Below, piece by piece: positions 1 to 9,805 of a stretch of 64,000 nt of DNA; the stretch's first letter is position 1; each line of letters begins with the position of its first letter. The notes beneath the pieces are model-generated. The model saw only the letters and a program-made list of their open reading frames with translations. It did no database searches and was not told the DNA's origin. The DNA comes from VRUE01 sp963706605 (GTDB lineage Bacteria; Actinomycetota; Thermoleophilia; Solirubrobacterales; 70-9): the NCBI GenBank assembly GCA_963706605.1, contig OY970165.1, positions 1,488,001 through 1,552,000 of the forward strand, read 5' to 3'. Position numbers and translations under genes: made by a program.

Positions 1-3000
1 GGCTCGCCTCGCTTTTTCAACAGTCCAGGGGTCGCAGTCGACAACTCCGGTGGGCCCAACCAGGGCCGCCTCTACGTCAGCACGAAGCAATTCGGTGAAG
101 GGGGCACGAACCGGCTGATTGCCTACGCCCCATCTGGAGAACTCCTCTGGCAGCTCGATCTCAGCAGCCCGGCCCTCGACGTGGCCGTCGATTCCGCCGG
201 TCATCCCTGGGTCCTCTTCGGCGGGGAAGCGAAAGAGTACGCGAGCACCGGCAGCCCTCCCACCCAGATCGGCACGCTCGCCTACTCGGGTGGTCTGCTG
301 CAAGGCGCCTCCTCCTCGGCCGACTTCGACTCGAACGGGAACTTCTACGTGGTGACGACGTCAGGCGTCAGGAAGTACGTCGGCGGTGTCTTCGACTCGA
401 CGCTGGATCCCGACACCTTCTCTCCGGACGTCTACGCCGACCAGTCCTCTACCAGCGGCCATGTCTTCGTCAGCAACGGCCAAACCAACAACTTCGGCGA
501 GTACGACTCCAGCGGTGCGCTCGTCGGCACCTTCGGCGCGGGGATCGACGTCACCGGCGGCGCTGACGGCGGCGGCATTGCCTACAGCAATCCCCTCGAT
601 CGCGTATACGTCTCCGACGGTGGCCCGGAAGCGGTCGATGTCTTCGGTCCCGCGGTCACCGGCACCGTCCCCGACCCGACGATCGAGGCTACGACCGCAA
701 TCGGCATCGCCAAAGCGATGCTGCACGGCACCGTCAACCCCCAGGGCGTCGCCAACGGCTACTACTTCGAGTGGTCCAGGAGTTCTGGCTTCAGACGCTC
801 CTCTCGCTCCCCGCTGCAGAGCCTGCCCGAAGACAGCTCCCCGCACGCGGTCTCCTACGAACCGAACAACCTGTCGGGCAACAGCAACTACTCGGTGCGC
901 CTGGTCGCGGTCAATACCGCGAACCACCTGCACAACGTCTCGAGCGCAGGTACCTTCAAAACGCTGATCGGCAGCGCGGCGCCGGCCGTCACGATCGATC
1001 CACCGTCGGCGATCACCACCACCACCACCCACGTCACCGGCACGATCAACCCCGAAGAAGACTCGGTCAGCTGGGGCCTGTTCACGAGCACCGATCCTGC
1101 CTGTGCCAGCAGTTTCAGCGGCCATTTGAACCATGACCTCCCCGGCGGCGGCGTCAACACGCCGGTCGATGTCGAAGCCGACCTGAAAAACCTGCTGCCG
1201 GCCCAGCACTACTGCGTGCAGATCCGCGCCAAGAACAGCTTCGGCGAAGTCACCTCGTCGACGAAAGAATTCAGCACCGTCGCGATCCCCCCGAGTGAAG
1301 TCTCGACCGCCTTCGCCGCACCGCGCACCGACACCACCGCACGGATCAACGGCCGCGTAAATCCCGAGGGTCAGGCGGACGTCACCTACCACTTCGAATT
1401 CAGCGAAGACGGCAGTGACTGGACGGCGCTGCCCGATCGGGAATCGACGGTCAATGCCAACAAACAGATCGTCGTTGCGGACGAGCTGATCGGCCTGCAG
1501 CCGAACACCACCTACCACTACCGCCTCGCGGCTGCCGAAAACAGCGGCGGGCCGGCCGCCTCCACGGGCGCGGAAAGGACCTTCACCACCCGCACCACGG
1601 CTGAAGCAACCCCGCCCCAGCGCGGCATCGAGCTGGTCAACAGTCCGGACAAGGGCAACCAGAACGCGGTCGGCGCTGCAAACCTCGGCGGAGTGCGGGG
1701 CATGTCCTCGGACGGCAACCGGGCGCTGTGGGGAGTCACCGGCGGCGCGCCGGGCGGCGTCAGCGGCGGTCCCTCCTTCTTCCTGGCCGAGCGAGGGCCA
1801 GACGGCTGGCACTCGAGGAGCATCGTGCCGCCCGCCCTCCAGCAGGTCGGCGGCGGCCGCCTCTCTTACCGCATCCAGGCGATCACGCCCGACTACTCGC
1901 AGTTCATCTTCAACGCCGAAGAAAAACTGTTCTTCAGCGAAGCGACCGAATCGACCCGCGTCCGCCTCGACGACGCCCAGAGCCAGGACGTCCTGCAGAC
2001 CTATAGCTGGAGCAAAGAACACGACGGCCCCGGCTCGCTGGACATGACCGACGACAGCGCCCACGTCGTCGACATCAACCACGCCAGTGATCAGCTCGAG
2101 GAAGTCGGCGACGGCTCGGGTGAGGTTCTCAGCCTGATGCCCGACAACACGCCGTCGAGTTGCGGTCTCCTCGAGGGCGCGAGCTTCGTCGGCGGCGGCA
2201 ATGCCTTCATAGAAGGGTCCTATGGGGGTGCGGGGGGCGTCTGGCGCCAGGGCGACCACGCGATCGCCACTACCGACGCCTCGCGCGTCTACTTCGAGGC
2301 TAAACCGAACGGCGAATGCAGCAAGCCATGGGGCCTCTACGTGCGCAACCGCGATACCGAAGAGACGACGCTGATCGATCCCGGCACCGCGACCCGGGAC
2401 GTCGGTTTCATCACCGCGACGCCGGACGGCCGCCAGGGGTACTTCGAGACCTCCAGCGCGCTCGATCCTCCAGCCGACACGAACGAAGGCGCCGACCTCT
2501 ACCGCTGGGACGAGCAGAGCGAAGAATCGAGCTGCCTGACCTGCGTCGTGGCGAACGCCGATCTCAATGGCAACGGGGGCGACTACGACCCGATCCTGAT
2601 CTCAAAGGACTTCTCTCACATCTACTTCGAGTCCGGAGAGGAACTGGTGCCGGGCCATCCCCTGTCGGGATCCGAAGAGAACCTCTATCTGTTGAGCGGT
2701 GGCACGGTGCGGTTCGTGGTGAAGGGCTCGTTCGGTCTAATCCACTCATTCTCGCTGCTCTCCGACGACGGGAACATGCTGCTGCTTCGCACGGCGGCGC
2801 AGCCCTATCTGACCTCCGATGAGGTCGATGGCTCTCTGGAAGAGTTCTACCTATACGACGACCGCGAAAGCAGCCTCGAGTGCATCTCCTGTGTGCGCGG
2901 CGGGGTGACGACGCACAGCATCAGCTCCACTGGCGGGATGGAGATGTCAGACGACGGCTCGACGGTCGCCTTCTCCACGGCGGAGGCGCTGGTGCCGAGC

Positions 3001-3468
3001 GACGTCAACGGTGGCCGCGATGTCTATGAGTGGCGGGGTGGCTCTCAGCACCTGATCACCGACGGCGTCACCGAATACCCGAACGCCGAATTCGCCCAGC
3101 CAAAGGTGCAGGGCATCGACGCCGATGGGGCGAACATCCTCTTCGCGGCCACCGATCCGGGGCTGACCGGCTACGAGCAGGACGGCCTCGGCAACATGTA
3201 CGACGCCCGCATCGGCGGTGGCTTCGAACGGCCGAGCCCGGTCGTCCACTGCTCCGAGGACTCCTGCCAGGGTCCCTTGCAGGAACCGCCGGCCGCCGGA
3301 TCCTCGGCGAGCTCGGCCTTCAGTGGCGCCGGCAACCAGGGGAGTGGCTCGAAGCCGAGGCGTCCCTGCGCGAAGAAGCGCGGCAAGGCGAAGCAGCGCT
3401 GCGTGAGGAAGCACAAGCGGCACTCGCAGAAGGCGAGTGTCAATCCCAACGCCGGGAGGGCCAAGTGA
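1..3468 (+). CDS. Large surface protein with NHL, Fn3-like and beta-propeller regions (5' truncated)
   Basis: The frame is open from the first base of the window, so the N-terminus lies outside it; 1155 codons are present. The first ~210 residues have NHL-type propeller motifs (FNSPGVAVDNS, LDVAVDSAGHPWVLF). About three Fn3-like modules follow (roughly nt 675-1600), each carrying a conserved G-x-V-N-P-x-G turn. A second propeller (nt 1620-3230) has TolB/WD40-like SDDG or TPDG turns. The last ~40 residues are rich in K, R and C (PRRPCAKKRGKAKQRC), a tail common on Solirubrobacterales exported proteins. It is probably cell-surface or extracellular; no catalytic motif is visible. It starts a co-directional set with the next three genes. 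Confidence 0.85.
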   Translation, partial: GSPRFFNSPGVAVDNSGGPNQGRLYVSTKQFGEGGTNRLIAYAPSGELLWQLDLSSPALDVAVDSAGHPWVLFGGEAKEYASTGSPPTQIGTLAYSGGLLQGASSSADFDSNGNFYVVTTSGVRKYVGGVFDSTLDPDTFSPDVYADQSSTSGHVFVSNGQTNNFGEYDSSGALVGTFGAGIDVTGGADGGGIAYSNPLDRVYVSDGGPEAVDVFGPAVTGTVPDPTIEATTAIGIAKAMLHGTVNPQGVANGYYFEWSRSSGFRRSSRSPLQSLPEDSSPHAVSYEPNNLSGNSNYSVRLVAVNTANHLHNVSSAGTFKTLIGSAAPAVTIDPPSAITTTTTHVTGTINPEEDSVSWGLFTSTDPACASSFSGHLNHDLPGGGVNTPVDVEADLKNLLPAQHYCVQIRAKNSFGEVTSSTKEFSTVAIPPSEVSTAFAAPRTDTTARINGRVNPEGQADVTYHFEFSEDGSDWTALPDRESTVNANKQIVVADELIGLQPNTTYHYRLAAAENSGGPAASTGAERTFTTRTTAEATPPQRGIELVNSPDKGNQNAVGAANLGGVRGMSSDGNRALWGVTGGAPGGVSGGPSFFLAERGPDGWHSRSIVPPALQQVGGGRLSYRIQAITPDYSQFIFNAEEKLFFSEATESTRVRLDDAQSQDVLQTYSWSKEHDGPGSLDMTDDSAHVVDINHASDQLEEVGDGSGEVLSLMPDNTPSSCGLLEGASFVGGGNAFIEGSYGGAGGVWRQGDHAIATTDASRVYFEAKPNGECSKPWGLYVRNRDTEETTLIDPGTATRDVGFITATPDGRQGYFETSSALDPPADTNEGADLYRWDEQSEESSCLTCVVANADLNGNGGDYDPILISKDFSHIYFESGEELVPGHPLSGSEENLYLLSGGTVRFVVKGSFGLIHSFSLLSDDGNMLLLRTAAQPYLTSDEVDGSLEEFYLYDDRESSLECISCVRGGVTTHSISSTGGMEMSDDGSTVAFSTAEALVPSDVNGGRDVYEWRGGSQHLITDGVTEYPNAEFAQPKVQGIDADGANILFAATDPGLTGYEQDGLGNMYDARIGGGFERPSPVVHCSEDSCQGPLQEPPAAGSSASSAFSGAGNQGSGSKPRRPCAKKRGKAKQRCVRKHKRHSQKASVNPNAGRAK

Positions 3469-3500
3469 GCGGGCGCGCAACGACAGGGGAGAAGACGACG

Positions 3501-6500
3501 ATGAAGAACAACTCAGAGGCACCGACCAGCGCCCCGCGCCGCCTCGCCCGGCTGGCGGCCCTGCTCGGCCTCTCCGCGCTGCTGATCACCGCGGTTGGCG
3601 CCGCCAGCGCCCAGGCCGCCACCCGCGCCGCCGTCAAAGCGACCTGGGGAGACACCAGCCTTCCGCCCGGTGGCGCAGGGCAGTTCACCGTGCAGGCCCG
3701 CAACATCGGCGAAGCCAACCTCGAAGCGGGCTTCACGATCACCGACGAACTGCCCACCGGGGTAACGGCGACCAAGATCACCTGGGGCCCGGGCACGATC
3801 TTCGATCTCTGCGAAACCGAAGTTCCCGGGGGTTGGGACGAATGCGAAGAAGCATTCGGCATCCCACCCACCTGCACCGGGATCGGGACCGAAACGGTGA
3901 CCTGCGAAATCAGCCTCTTCGACACGCTCTTCTTCGAACACCTGGGCGAGGCGCCGGGCCTCGGTGCTGGTGTTGGCCTGTCAGCAGAACCGCCCGGCTA
4001 CCTGCCGACGATCTTCATCGACGTCGCCGTCGACCCAGGGGCCTCGGGAACCGCCACCAACAAGGCGACCGTCGCTAACGGCGGCGCCCCGGCGGCAAGC
4101 GACGAAGACCAGGTCTCCTTCGGCTCGCCATTGCCCGGCTTCGCCCCTGTCCTCGGCAGCTTCGAAGCCGACCTCTTCGATCGCGCCTATCCCGACGGCT
4201 CTCGTGCCCGCCAGGCGGGCGATCACCCCTTCGAGCAGCGGGTCAACTTCGACTTCAGTTCCGAAAGCCGCATCTCGCCGATCGACGGCACCCGCGAAAC
4301 CCTCTCCACCGCCCTCGTCAGAACGGTCGAAGTGACCCTGCCGCGCGGCCAGATCGGCAATCCCGAGGCGCTGCCCAAGTGCGACCCGACGGTGTTCGCA
4401 GACGTCGGCGCGGTGGGCAACTCGACCGCCTGCCCGCCCAGCACCCAGATCGGCTACCTCAATATCCAGACGGTGGTCGGGGGCGGCAGGAACGGGCGCG
4501 GCTGCTGTATCTCCAGCACCAACAGCCTGCTGACCCGAGTCGCCCTCTACAACCTCGAGCCGCCGAAAGGCACCCCGGTCGACCTCGCCTTCAATGCCGG
4601 CGGGATCGTGATCGGCCACATCTACGCTTCCCTCGACCCGGCGCAGAACTACGCGATCAGGTCGGTGTCGCCGAACATCTCGGCCGGGGTCAACGTGCGC
4701 GGGACCGAAGTGACGCTTTGGGGGGTGCCGGGCGATCCCGCCCACGACAAGTTCCGCTACTACTCCAAAGCGCAGCCCGGCAACATTGGCCTCGGCGCAC
4801 CCTTCGCGGCGCCGATACACGCCTTCTGGACCAACCCGATGGACTGCGCCTTCGACAATGGCGGCGACAAGATCCGGATCGACTCCTACTCGCACCCCGA
4901 AGAATTCTCTGGCGTGCAGGAAGATCCCCACCCGTTGAATGTTGGCGGCTGCGACGACCTGCGCTTCCGCTTCGAGCCAGACGTCAACCTGCAGCCAACC
5001 TCGAAAGCAGCTGGTGGGCCGACCGGCCTCGACGTCCACCTCGAACTGCCGCAGCGAAGCGACGAAGTCGACGAAGCGAAAAAACTGTATGCCGAAGAAG
5101 GCTTCGTCAAGGGCGTCGGCACGCCGCCGATGAAGAAAGTGGTCGTCACCTTCCCCGAGGGGATGACGGTCTCGCCCTCGGCTGCGCAGGGCCTCTCCAG
5201 CTGCTCTCCCGAGCAGATCGGCCTCGGCACCAACTCGCCGGTCACCTGTCCGGACTCATCGCAGTACGGGACGCTGACCCTGCACACGCCGGCGCTTCCG
5301 ATCGACGAACAGCCCGAAGGCTTCGTCTATATCGCCAAGCAGAACGACAACCCCTTCCACAACTTTCTCAGCCTGTACCTGGTGATCCAGCTGCCCGACA
5401 GGGGCATCCTGGTGAAGATCCCGGGGAGGGCCGACCTCGACCCGCAGACGGGTCAGATCACGACCACCTTCGACGACCTTCCCCAGTTCCCGGTCTCCGA
5501 CATCGAGATGAACCTGAAGGGCGGTCTCAGGGCTGGGCTCGTCAACCCGGAGACCTGCGGCAAAAAGACGATCGAGGCCACCTTCTACTCCTGGCACGAA
5601 CCGACCGTCCCGCACACGGTCAACAGCAACTACCAGATCACCCAGAACCCGGACGGTTCTCCGTGCTACGGGGACAATTCCCAGCGGCCCTTCGATCCAG
5701 ATCTCTCCGGCGGCACCCAGAACAACCGGGCGGGCTCCTATAGCCCGATGGAGTTGCGCTTGACCCGCGCCGACCTCGACCAGGAGCTCTCCAAGGTCGA
5801 AGGAACCGCTCCCCCCGGCCTCCTGGCATCCCTGAAAGGCGTAGGCCGCTGCACCGACGCAGCGATAGCGGCAGCAGCCAACCCAGACAGAACGGGAATC
5901 GAAGAGATCAACAGCCCCTCCTGCCCGGCAGACAGCCTCGTGGGCAGCGTCGACGCAGGAGCAGGAGTAGGCCAAGTCCTCACCTACGTCAAAGGCAAGG
6001 TCTACCTAGCCGGCCCCTACAAAGGAGCGCCGGTGAGCGGCGTGGCGATAGTCCCGGCGGTTGCAGGACCCTTCGACCTTGGAGTGATCGTCACCAGGGC
6101 CCCGGGCTACGTCAACCCCAAGACCGCAGAACTACATCTCGTCACCGACCCGCTACCCCTGATCTTCAAGGGTGTTCCAGTGAGGGTAAGAGACATTCAG
6201 GTCCACCTGAACAGAAACCACTTCACCTTGAACCCGACCAACTGCGAACCGTTCGCCTTGACCGGAACCCTGTTCTCCTCCGAAGGCAAATCAAAGCAGG
6301 GAGGCAGCCGCTTCCAGGCAGCTGACTGCGCCTCCTTGGGCTTCAAGCCAAGGCTCGAAACCCGTCTCTTCGGCGGAACGCACAGAGGAGCCCATCCGAA
6401 GTTCAGGGGTGTCTTCAAAGCCAGAGAAGGCGATGCCAACGTGAGGGGAGCCGTGGTCACGCTGCCGCGCTCTGAGTTCCTCGACCAGGCGCACATCAGG

Positions 6501-6947
6501 ACGATCTGCACCCGCGTGCAGTTCGCCGCCGGCGGCGGCAACGGGGAACAGTGCCCGGCGGGATCGATCTACGGCCACGCCGTGGCAAAGACCCCCTTGC
6601 TCGAAGAAGAACTGCAGGGACCGGTCTACCTGCGGTCTTCAAACCACAACCTGCCCGACTTGGTCGCAGACCTGCACGGCATCGTCAACGTCGAAGTCGT
6701 CGGCAGGATCGACTCGATCAAAGGCGGGATCAGGGCCAACTTCGAACAGATCCCAGACGCCCCGGTCGAAAGCTTCACGATCACGATGCAGGGCGGCAAG
6801 AAGGGCCTTTTGGTCAACAGCCGCAACATCTGCGCCCACGACTACAAGATCAACGCCGAATTCAAAGGCCAAAACGGCAAGGAAGCCACCCTGACCCCCA
6901 CCCTCAAGGCTTCCTGCAAAGCCCAGCGGAAAGCCAAACGACGTTGA
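3501..6947 (+). CDS. Exported 1148-aa repeat protein, function unknown
   Basis: The ATG at 3501 is chosen because it follows a purine-rich AGGGGAGAAG and begins a clear Sec signal peptide: basic MKNNSEAPTSAPRRLARL, hydrophobic core LLGLSALLITAVGA, cleavage near AQA-A. A longer open frame upstream is an antisense-like artefact of GC content. After a DUF11-like N-terminal domain (about residues 45-190), a module of ~200 residues recurs three times. Each copy has an LP.G start, a Cys...CP..S.IG core, a G.VYL strand and an F..LP..PV...GG...L...C ending. No enzyme motif is seen. It overlaps the next gene by 4 nt, indicating translational coupling. Role unknown; a cell-envelope adhesin or S-layer-like role is only a guess. 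Confidence 0.85.
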   Translation: MKNNSEAPTSAPRRLARLAALLGLSALLITAVGAASAQAATRAAVKATWGDTSLPPGGAGQFTVQARNIGEANLEAGFTITDELPTGVTATKITWGPGTIFDLCETEVPGGWDECEEAFGIPPTCTGIGTETVTCEISLFDTLFFEHLGEAPGLGAGVGLSAEPPGYLPTIFIDVAVDPGASGTATNKATVANGGAPAASDEDQVSFGSPLPGFAPVLGSFEADLFDRAYPDGSRARQAGDHPFEQRVNFDFSSESRISPIDGTRETLSTALVRTVEVTLPRGQIGNPEALPKCDPTVFADVGAVGNSTACPPSTQIGYLNIQTVVGGGRNGRGCCISSTNSLLTRVALYNLEPPKGTPVDLAFNAGGIVIGHIYASLDPAQNYAIRSVSPNISAGVNVRGTEVTLWGVPGDPAHDKFRYYSKAQPGNIGLGAPFAAPIHAFWTNPMDCAFDNGGDKIRIDSYSHPEEFSGVQEDPHPLNVGGCDDLRFRFEPDVNLQPTSKAAGGPTGLDVHLELPQRSDEVDEAKKLYAEEGFVKGVGTPPMKKVVVTFPEGMTVSPSAAQGLSSCSPEQIGLGTNSPVTCPDSSQYGTLTLHTPALPIDEQPEGFVYIAKQNDNPFHNFLSLYLVIQLPDRGILVKIPGRADLDPQTGQITTTFDDLPQFPVSDIEMNLKGGLRAGLVNPETCGKKTIEATFYSWHEPTVPHTVNSNYQITQNPDGSPCYGDNSQRPFDPDLSGGTQNNRAGSYSPMELRLTRADLDQELSKVEGTAPPGLLASLKGVGRCTDAAIAAAANPDRTGIEEINSPSCPADSLVGSVDAGAGVGQVLTYVKGKVYLAGPYKGAPVSGVAIVPAVAGPFDLGVIVTRAPGYVNPKTAELHLVTDPLPLIFKGVPVRVRDIQVHLNRNHFTLNPTNCEPFALTGTLFSSEGKSKQGGSRFQAADCASLGFKPRLETRLFGGTHRGAHPKFRGVFKAREGDANVRGAVVTLPRSEFLDQAHIRTICTRVQFAAGGGNGEQCPAGSIYGHAVAKTPLLEEELQGPVYLRSSNHNLPDLVADLHGIVNVEVVGRIDSIKGGIRANFEQIPDAPVESFTITMQGGKKGLLVNSRNICAHDYKINAEFKGQNGKEATLTPTLKASCKAQRKAKRR

Positions 6948-7720
6948 AGCGGGCGGTAAGCGCAGTATTGGCCGCTGCCCTTTTGGCAGCGACCCCGCAG
7001 GTGGGCGCGGAGCTGGTCCAGAAGGGGACCATCCGGGTGGCGCTCAGCGGCACGCTCTCACCGACCAGGCTGCCACGGCACGGAACAGCGCCGATCAAGG
7101 TCTCGATCGGCGGCCACATCTCCTCCACCTCCCCAAGCGCTCCCCCACCCCAGCTTGAGCAGGTCAGCTTCGCCTTCAACAAAGCGGGCAAGCTCGACCT
7201 CGCAGGCCTGCCCCGTTGCAGGTTGGGCCACATCGATCCCTCGACCACCCAGGAGGCGCTGCTTGCTTGTGAACCCTCCTTGATCGGAGAAGGCCACTTC
7301 TCGGCAAACGTCCGCTTCCCCGAGCAGTCCCCGTTCCCCTCGGAGGGGAAGGTCCTCGCCTTCAGCGGAGTGCTCAGGGGCTCACCTGTGATCTTCGCCC
7401 ACATCTACGGCACCAAGCCGGTCCCGACCTCCTACGTCCTTCCTCTGACGATCTCCCACAAAGGAGGGATGTTCGGCACCGTGATGCACGCCTCCCTTCC
7501 TGAAGCAACGGGGGAATGGGGATACGTAACGGGCCTTGATCTGAAGCTGGGACGCACCTACTCGGCCCACGGCAAGAAGCGGAGCTTCCTCTCCGCAGGA
7601 TGCCCTGCCCCGAAGGGATTCCCCGGAGCCCTCTTTCCCCTCGTCAAAACCTCCTTTGCCTTCGTCGGAGGCAAGACCCTGACCGCGACCCTGAACAGAA
7701 GCTGCAAGGCGAAGGGATAG
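6944..7720 (+). CDS. Small exported protein coupled to the 1148-aa repeat protein
   Basis: The TTG at 6944 overlaps the upstream stop (TTGA) and is preceded by AGCGGAAAG. It gives 258 residues starting with a signal peptide (MKRAVSAVLAAALLAATPQVGA). The mature part resembles the final module of its upstream neighbour: V.L.G...P..LPR.G.API.V...G, a Cys-containing P.C..G, G...A.V.FPEQSPFP, then a SAGCPAP and C-terminal SCKAKG. The alternative long frame starting near 6551 is out of phase with the upstream gene and is rejected. Likely secreted with the products around it. Function unknown. Confidence 0.8.
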   Translation: MKRAVSAVLAAALLAATPQVGAELVQKGTIRVALSGTLSPTRLPRHGTAPIKVSIGGHISSTSPSAPPPQLEQVSFAFNKAGKLDLAGLPRCRLGHIDPSTTQEALLACEPSLIGEGHFSANVRFPEQSPFPSEGKVLAFSGVLRGSPVIFAHIYGTKPVPTSYVLPLTISHKGGMFGTVMHASLPEATGEWGYVTGLDLKLGRTYSAHGKKRSFLSAGCPAPKGFPGALFPLVKTSFAFVGGKTLTATLNRSCKAKG

Positions 7721-7723
7721 ACC

Positions 7724-8422
7724 ATGAAGCAACTCTCAAAGCGACTCAGCTACGCAAACGTCGTCTCGACCCTGGCCCTCTTTCTTGCCCTGGGAGGAGC
7801 TACGGCCTATGCCGTCAACCAGCTCCCACCGAAGTCGATCGGCGCCAAGCAGCTTCGCCCAGGTGCCGTAACCGCAGACAAGATCAGGAAGCACGCCGTC
7901 ACCGCGCCGAAGATCGAAGCCAACGCGGTGAAGAGCGGCAAGATCGCCGCAGGGGCGGTGAAGGAAGCAAAGCTCGCCAACGCCTCGGTCACCAACCAAA
8001 AGCTCGCAAGCGGAGCGGTCTCCACCGAGAAGATCGCCAACGATGCAGTCGGTGGCGCGCAGGTGAACGAGTCGACCCTCTCCCAGGTCCCGAGCGCCCA
8101 CGCGGCCGACACCTCGACCTTTGCCGAATCTGCGAACCCGGTCGCCTTTGCCGCGGTCAGCCAGGAAGGGAACGTCGATACGGCTCAGTCCAAGGGAGCG
8201 ATCATCGTCACCCAGGGCAAAGAAGGCGGCATCTACTGCGTCTCGGTTTCAGGCTTTGCTCCAAGGGGAGCCCAGGTCACCCCCCGCTACAACGGATCGG
8301 GTGGACTCACCGCCTACGTAACGATCGGGGGGACGGGGGACTGTGCGGCTCCCGCGGTCGAGGTGCAGACGCACAACGGGGGGCTGGTCAAAGCTCCGTT
8401 TTACGTTGTGCTGTATCGGTAG
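7724..8422 (+). CDS. Exported protein with short tandem K-I/L...A-V repeats
   Basis: The ATG is 3 nt after the upstream stop. The 232-residue product begins with a signal/anchor segment (residues ~8-30, SYANVVSTLALFLALGGATAYA) that is very common among Solirubrobacterales exported proteins. Residues ~35-115 are roughly 10-11-residue repeats of the form AVT..KI and AVKSGKI, similar in appearance to tail-fibre or beta-helical stalk repeats. A compact C-terminal domain (about residues 140-232) contains two Cys that could pair. Last gene of the exported-protein operon. Function unknown; structural surface role inferred. Confidence 0.85.
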   Translation: MKQLSKRLSYANVVSTLALFLALGGATAYAVNQLPPKSIGAKQLRPGAVTADKIRKHAVTAPKIEANAVKSGKIAAGAVKEAKLANASVTNQKLASGAVSTEKIANDAVGGAQVNESTLSQVPSAHAADTSTFAESANPVAFAAVSQEGNVDTAQSKGAIIVTQGKEGGIYCVSVSGFAPRGAQVTPRYNGSGGLTAYVTIGGTGDCAAPAVEVQTHNGGLVKAPFYVVLYR

Positions 8423-8435
8423 GCGATAGGCGGGC

Positions 8436-9680
8436 GTGGCACGAAGGTCGCTCGACGATCCCCGCGCCGGCCTCCATGCGCGTCTTCAGGCGCGTCGTCT
8501 CGAGATCGAGCAGGCGGTCCTGACCCGCGTCTACGCCGTCTCCGATCCGGCCGAGACATCCGCCCCTGAGTACGTCGATGGATTGCGCGCGGCTGTCTGC
8601 GCTGCCGTTGAGTACGGCCTGGCGGTGGTCGTGTGCGGCGAGGAGCGCCCCCCGCCGGTGCCCGCGGCGTTGCTATCCCAGGCCCGTGTGGCCGCTCGCA
8701 ACGGCGTTGACCTTGACGTCGTCCTGCGCCGCTACTTCGCCGGCTACGCGCTGCTCGGCGACTTCCTGATCGGAGAGGCCGAAAGGGATGGCCTCCTCGA
8801 TGGCCCGATGCTGAAACGCCTCCTGCGCACACAGGCGACGATCTTCGATCGCCTCCTCGCCGCGGTCAGCGCCGAATACACTCGCGAAGCAGTTGAGCCG
8901 CCGGGAAGCTCTGCGCAGCGGCGCGCCGAGCGCATCCAGAGGCTCCTCGACGGAGAGCTGGTCGACACCCCGGAGCTCACCTACGATTTCAACGCCTTTC
9001 ACCTCGGCATGATCGCTTGTGGCCCAAGGGCGGCAGAGGGGATCCGCGACCTCGCCGGCGGCCTCGACTGCCGTCTGCTGCTGATCGATCGCGCCGAAGC
9101 GACCGCATGGGCCTGGCTGGGCTCCCGCCGCCGTCTCGATCCCGCCGAGCTGGAGCGTCTCGTCGTCTCGAACCTGTCCGGCGCCCTCTGCATGGCCATC
9201 GGTGAGCCCGGGCAGGGTCTAGCCGGCTGGCGCCTGACCCACAGGCAGGCTGCGGCTGCCCTGCCCGTTGCCCGTCGCAGCCACATCGGGTTTGTTCGAT
9301 ACGCCGACGTCGCCCTGCTCGCTTCGATGTGCCAGGATGACCTCCTCGCCGCGTCGTTGCACGAGTTGTATCTCCGCCCGCTGGAGCGGGAGCGCGACGG
9401 CGGCGAGGTGGCCAAGGAGACTCTCCGCGCCTATTTCGGCGCCGGCCGCAACGTCTCCTCGGCAGCGGCTGCGCTGGGTGTGAGCCGCCAGGCGGTCACC
9501 AGCCGCCTCCGCGCCATCGCAGAGCGCCTCGGCCGACCCCTCGGCATCTGCGCCTCGGAACTGGAAGCGGCACTGCGCCTCGAGGAGCTCGGCCGGCCCA
9601 CACCCGATCCCCTGGAATTCACACAAGCGCCGCAGCCTGTGTCCGCCGCCGTTCGCGCGATTCGACGCTTGTCACCCTGA
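8436..9680 (+). CDS. PucR-type transcriptional regulator
   Basis: The GTG start lies 13 nt after the previous stop; the product is 414 aa. The C-terminus (about residues 325-375) is a PucR-type helix-turn-helix: ETLRAYFGAGRNVSSAAAAL, then VSRQAVTSRLRAIAERLGRP. The middle resembles the degenerate GGDEF-like (CdaR) region of the family, and the N-terminal ~150 residues are helical (RARLQARRLEIE..., LDVVLRRYFAGYALLGD). PucR/CdaR proteins usually activate catabolic genes, but no target is evident here. It may be read from the upstream exported-protein operon or independently. Confidence 0.85.
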   Translation: MARRSLDDPRAGLHARLQARRLEIEQAVLTRVYAVSDPAETSAPEYVDGLRAAVCAAVEYGLAVVVCGEERPPPVPAALLSQARVAARNGVDLDVVLRRYFAGYALLGDFLIGEAERDGLLDGPMLKRLLRTQATIFDRLLAAVSAEYTREAVEPPGSSAQRRAERIQRLLDGELVDTPELTYDFNAFHLGMIACGPRAAEGIRDLAGGLDCRLLLIDRAEATAWAWLGSRRRLDPAELERLVVSNLSGALCMAIGEPGQGLAGWRLTHRQAAAALPVARRSHIGFVRYADVALLASMCQDDLLAASLHELYLRPLERERDGGEVAKETLRAYFGAGRNVSSAAAALGVSRQAVTSRLRAIAERLGRPLGICASELEAALRLEELGRPTPDPLEFTQAPQPVSAAVRAIRRLSP

Positions 9681-9805
9681 CGCCGACACCCTCCCGTGCC
9701 TTGTCAGGTTGACAGGGCAGCGCCGATCACCGGACGGCGAGACTAAAAGTCATCACTCAGTCCAATCGATCCGGCGGGCCGGGAGGCTGCCGGGGAGGAG
9801 GTAGC

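Noticed and set aside
361..2259. 632-codon open frame on the minus strand
   Set aside because: It is antisense to the exported propeller protein, made of R/A/V/G-rich codons mirroring a GC-rich gene; no domain, no ribosome-binding site.
7850..8070. Tandem DNA repeat or CRISPR-like array
   Set aside because: The regular period comes from the 10-11-residue protein repeats of the exported stalk protein; there are no identical repeats with unique spacers.
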